Assembly: GCA_035301265.1 (NCBI GenBank)
Contig: DATGUP010000003.1
Coordinates: forward strand, 124,001 to 188,000
DNA length: 64,000 bases
Direction: 5' to 3'
Source: DATGUP01 sp035301265
Lineage (GTDB): Bacteria; Bacillota; Bacilli; Bacillales; Amphibacillaceae
Below the pieces are notes generated by a model that was given only the letters and a program-made list of their open reading frames with translations, was not told the origin of the DNA and did no database searches. Shown one piece after another: positions 62,678-64,000 of the stretch. Position numbers and translations under genes: made by a program. Within the stretch, counting starts at the first letter, position 1, and the number at the start of each line of letters is the position of its first letter.

Positions 62678-63315
62678 CCATGGAATATAGCCATCTGACG
62701 AGCGAGCATAAAGACGTTTTACGAGAAATTGGCAATATCGGTGCAGGAAATGCTGCAACAAGCATGTCGGCCTTGATCAACCGAAAAATAGAGATGGAAG
62801 TACCAACCGTTAACATCGTCGCCTTTGACGAAGTCATGGAATTAGTTGGCGGTCCTGAAACACCTGTAACAGCTATTTTGATCACGATCAAAGGGGATGT
62901 TTCGGGCAAAGTCTTTTTTATATTACCTATCGAGGAAGCAGAAGAAATAGCCTGTCGCATCACTGGAAATACAGAATTTCGTTTGTCGAATGACGATAGT
63001 GTTGAAACGATGGCTATTTCGGCATTACAGGAAGTGGGTAATATTTTAACTGGATCCTATATTTCGGCCTTGTCCGACTTTACAAACTTGGCTATGCAGC
63101 CATCTATTCCCTACTTGAGTTCGGATATGGCCGGTGCGGTATTAACAGCAGGGCTCATTGATTTGTCGCGCTATAGCGATTATGCGATTATCATTGAGAC
63201 GACAATCAATGATCAGTCAAAAACAAGCGGCATCCACGGTCACTTCCTTTTTCTTCCTGATCCCGAATCGTTTCCGAAAATATTCACAGCATTGGGAATG
63301 GAACATAATGAGTAA
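62674..63315 (+). CDS. cheC: CheY-P phosphatase CheC
   Basis: Phosphatase of adaptation. Both active centres are visible: EIGNIGAGNAATS (Glu18, Asn21) and EVGNILTGSY (Glu120, Asn123). 213 residues. GGAG lies five bases before the ATG; a second ATG two codons later is possible. The end overlaps cheD by eight bases, in keeping with the CheC-CheD complex. Confidence 0.95.
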   Translation: MTMEYSHLTSEHKDVLREIGNIGAGNAATSMSALINRKIEMEVPTVNIVAFDEVMELVGGPETPVTAILITIKGDVSGKVFFILPIEEAEEIACRITGNTEFRLSNDDSVETMAISALQEVGNILTGSYISALSDFTNLAMQPSIPYLSSDMAGAVLTAGLIDLSRYSDYAIIIETTINDQSKTSGIHGHFLFLPDPESFPKIFTALGMEHNE

Positions 63316-63805
63316 TTTACAAGATGTTGTCAAAGTCGGGATTGCTGATTTAAACTTTGTCAAAGCGCCAAACATCATTCGTACATCAGGATTAGGTTCA
63401 TGTGTTGGCGTTGTGGTATACGATCTTGCACGAAAAACCGCAGGCTTAGCACATATTATGCTTCCCGACTCTAAACAAGCCAAACAGGCGCATTTGAATA
63501 AATATAAGTACGCCGATACAGCTATCGATATAATGATCGAGCGGCTCAGTAAAAATGGAGCCCGTCGAAATGCTCTGCAGGCAAAAATGGCGGGCGGGGC
63601 GGAGATGTTTCAGTTTACATCAGCTTCTGATATTATGCGAATTGGTCCGCGAAACATTGAAGCCGTCCGTTCTCATTTACAAAAACATCGCATACCTTTA
63701 ATTGCTGAAGATGTTGGCGGGTGTAGTGGAAGAACGATTGAATTCAACCCAGCATCGGGGGCATTAAGAATTCGTACGGTCAATAAAGGAGAAACGACTA
63801 TTTAA
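63308..63805 (+). CDS. cheD: Chemoreceptor glutamine deamidase CheD
   Basis: Deamidates receptor glutamines and is regulated by CheC and CheY-P. Catalytic Cys32 in GLGSCVGVVVYD and His50 in AGLAHIMLPD; AKMAGGAEMF and EDVGGCSGRTIEF follow. The frame extends far upstream inside cheC, but the ATG at 63308 gives 165 residues, the family length. Confidence 0.96.
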   Translation: MSNLQDVVKVGIADLNFVKAPNIIRTSGLGSCVGVVVYDLARKTAGLAHIMLPDSKQAKQAHLNKYKYADTAIDIMIERLSKNGARRNALQAKMAGGAEMFQFTSASDIMRIGPRNIEAVRSHLQKHRIPLIAEDVGGCSGRTIEFNPASGALRIRTVNKGETTI

Positions 63806-63838
63806 TGATTTGGCTAAAATCAAGAAGGAGGAGTGATT

Positions 63839-64000
63839 ATGGCGACATCTCAATCTCCTCTGGAACAGACGCTTTGGGAACAATGGTTGCATGAAAAAAA
63901 CCGCGATGCAGCCAATCAATTAGTTCAAAACTATATGTATCTCGTTAACTATCACGTCGAGCGGATTGCAGTTCATCTGCCTGCCACCGTACAAAAAGAT
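63839..64000 (+). CDS. sigD: RNA polymerase sigma factor SigD, 3' end outside window
   Basis: First 54 codons of the motility sigma factor (FliA family). The start is ATG with AAGGAGGAG upstream. The visible part has LEQTLWEQWLHEKNRDAANQ and then YMYLVNYHVERIAVHLPATV, the beginning of region 2 (compare YMPLVTYHVGRISVGLP in B. subtilis). It is next to last in the B. subtilis fla/che operon, so expression there depends on full read-through. Confidence 0.95.
   Translation, partial: MATSQSPLEQTLWEQWLHEKNRDAANQLVQNYMYLVNYHVERIAVHLPATVQKD

Noticed and set aside
1..64000. CRISPR arrays, insertion sequences, prophage, tRNA or rRNA genes
   Set aside because: No regularly spaced repeats, transposase, integrase cluster or tRNA/rRNA sequence was recognised; the only recombinase is the housekeeping XerC.
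1..64000. A new defence or biosynthetic system
   Set aside because: Nearly every frame of gene size matches a conserved Bacillales core gene in its usual order; there is no accessory island in this window.

Overview
This window is a contiguous piece of the chromosome of a flagellated, endospore-forming member of the Bacillales (Bacillaceae-like, AT-rich). The evidence is gene content and order. It runs prkC-rsgA-rpe-thiN-spoVM-rpmB, through the fatty-acid, smc/SRP and rpsP-trmD-rplS clusters, sucCD-dprA-topA and xerC-hslVU-codY, into one very long fla/che operon that ends in sigD. This is the order known from Bacillus subtilis. Differences from that reference are a signal peptidase gene between rplS and rbgA, a TIGR02530-type gene between flgD and flgE, no trmFO between topA and xerC, and a broken DUF1128/UPF0435 gene between rncS and smc. 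I see no insertion sequence, prophage, CRISPR array, tRNA or rRNA. I did not find a new multi-gene system. The interesting signals are small ones in and between conserved genes.

Layout. 1-3667: end of prkC (cut by the window edge), rsgA, rpe, thiN and the 27-codon spoVM. Then rpmB on the minus strand. 4186-6253: yloU and fakA. 6373-10008: L-serine dehydratase sdaAB-sdaAA and recG. 10048-13635: FapR operator and fapR-plsX-fabD-fabG-acpP (membrane lipid precursor supply under malonyl-CoA control). 13714-21130: rncS, the DUF1128 pseudogene on the minus strand, smc, ftsY, ylxM and ffh (RNA processing, chromosome organisation, SRP). 21249-23984: rpsP-khpA-ylqD-rimM-trmD-rplS (ribosome assembly and tRNA modification), with a probable L19 leader. 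24151-28405: lepB-rbgA-rnhB-ylqG-ylqH. 28550-33904: sucCD, dprA, topA. 34181-37886: xerC-hslV-hslU-codY.

38232-64000 is the fla/che operon: flgB, flgC, fliE, fliF, fliG, fliH, fliI, fliJ, ylxF, fliK, flgD, a TIGR02530 gene, flgE, flbD/swrD, fliL, fliM, fliY, cheY, fliO/fliZ, fliP, fliQ, fliR, flhB, flhA, flhF, flhG, cheB, cheA, cheW, cheC, cheD and the first 54 codons of sigD. These genes build the rod, basal body, C-ring, export gate, export ATPase complex and hook, set flagellar number and position, and provide a B. subtilis-type chemotaxis pathway with CheC, CheD and FliY. Genes are packed with overlaps of a few bases, and I found no convincing terminator inside the operon.

Starts were chosen by Shine-Dalgarno position and family length. 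Many differ from the longest open frame, and several are TTG or GTG. All functional names rest on sequence motifs, protein length and synteny recognised by eye; no database search was run.
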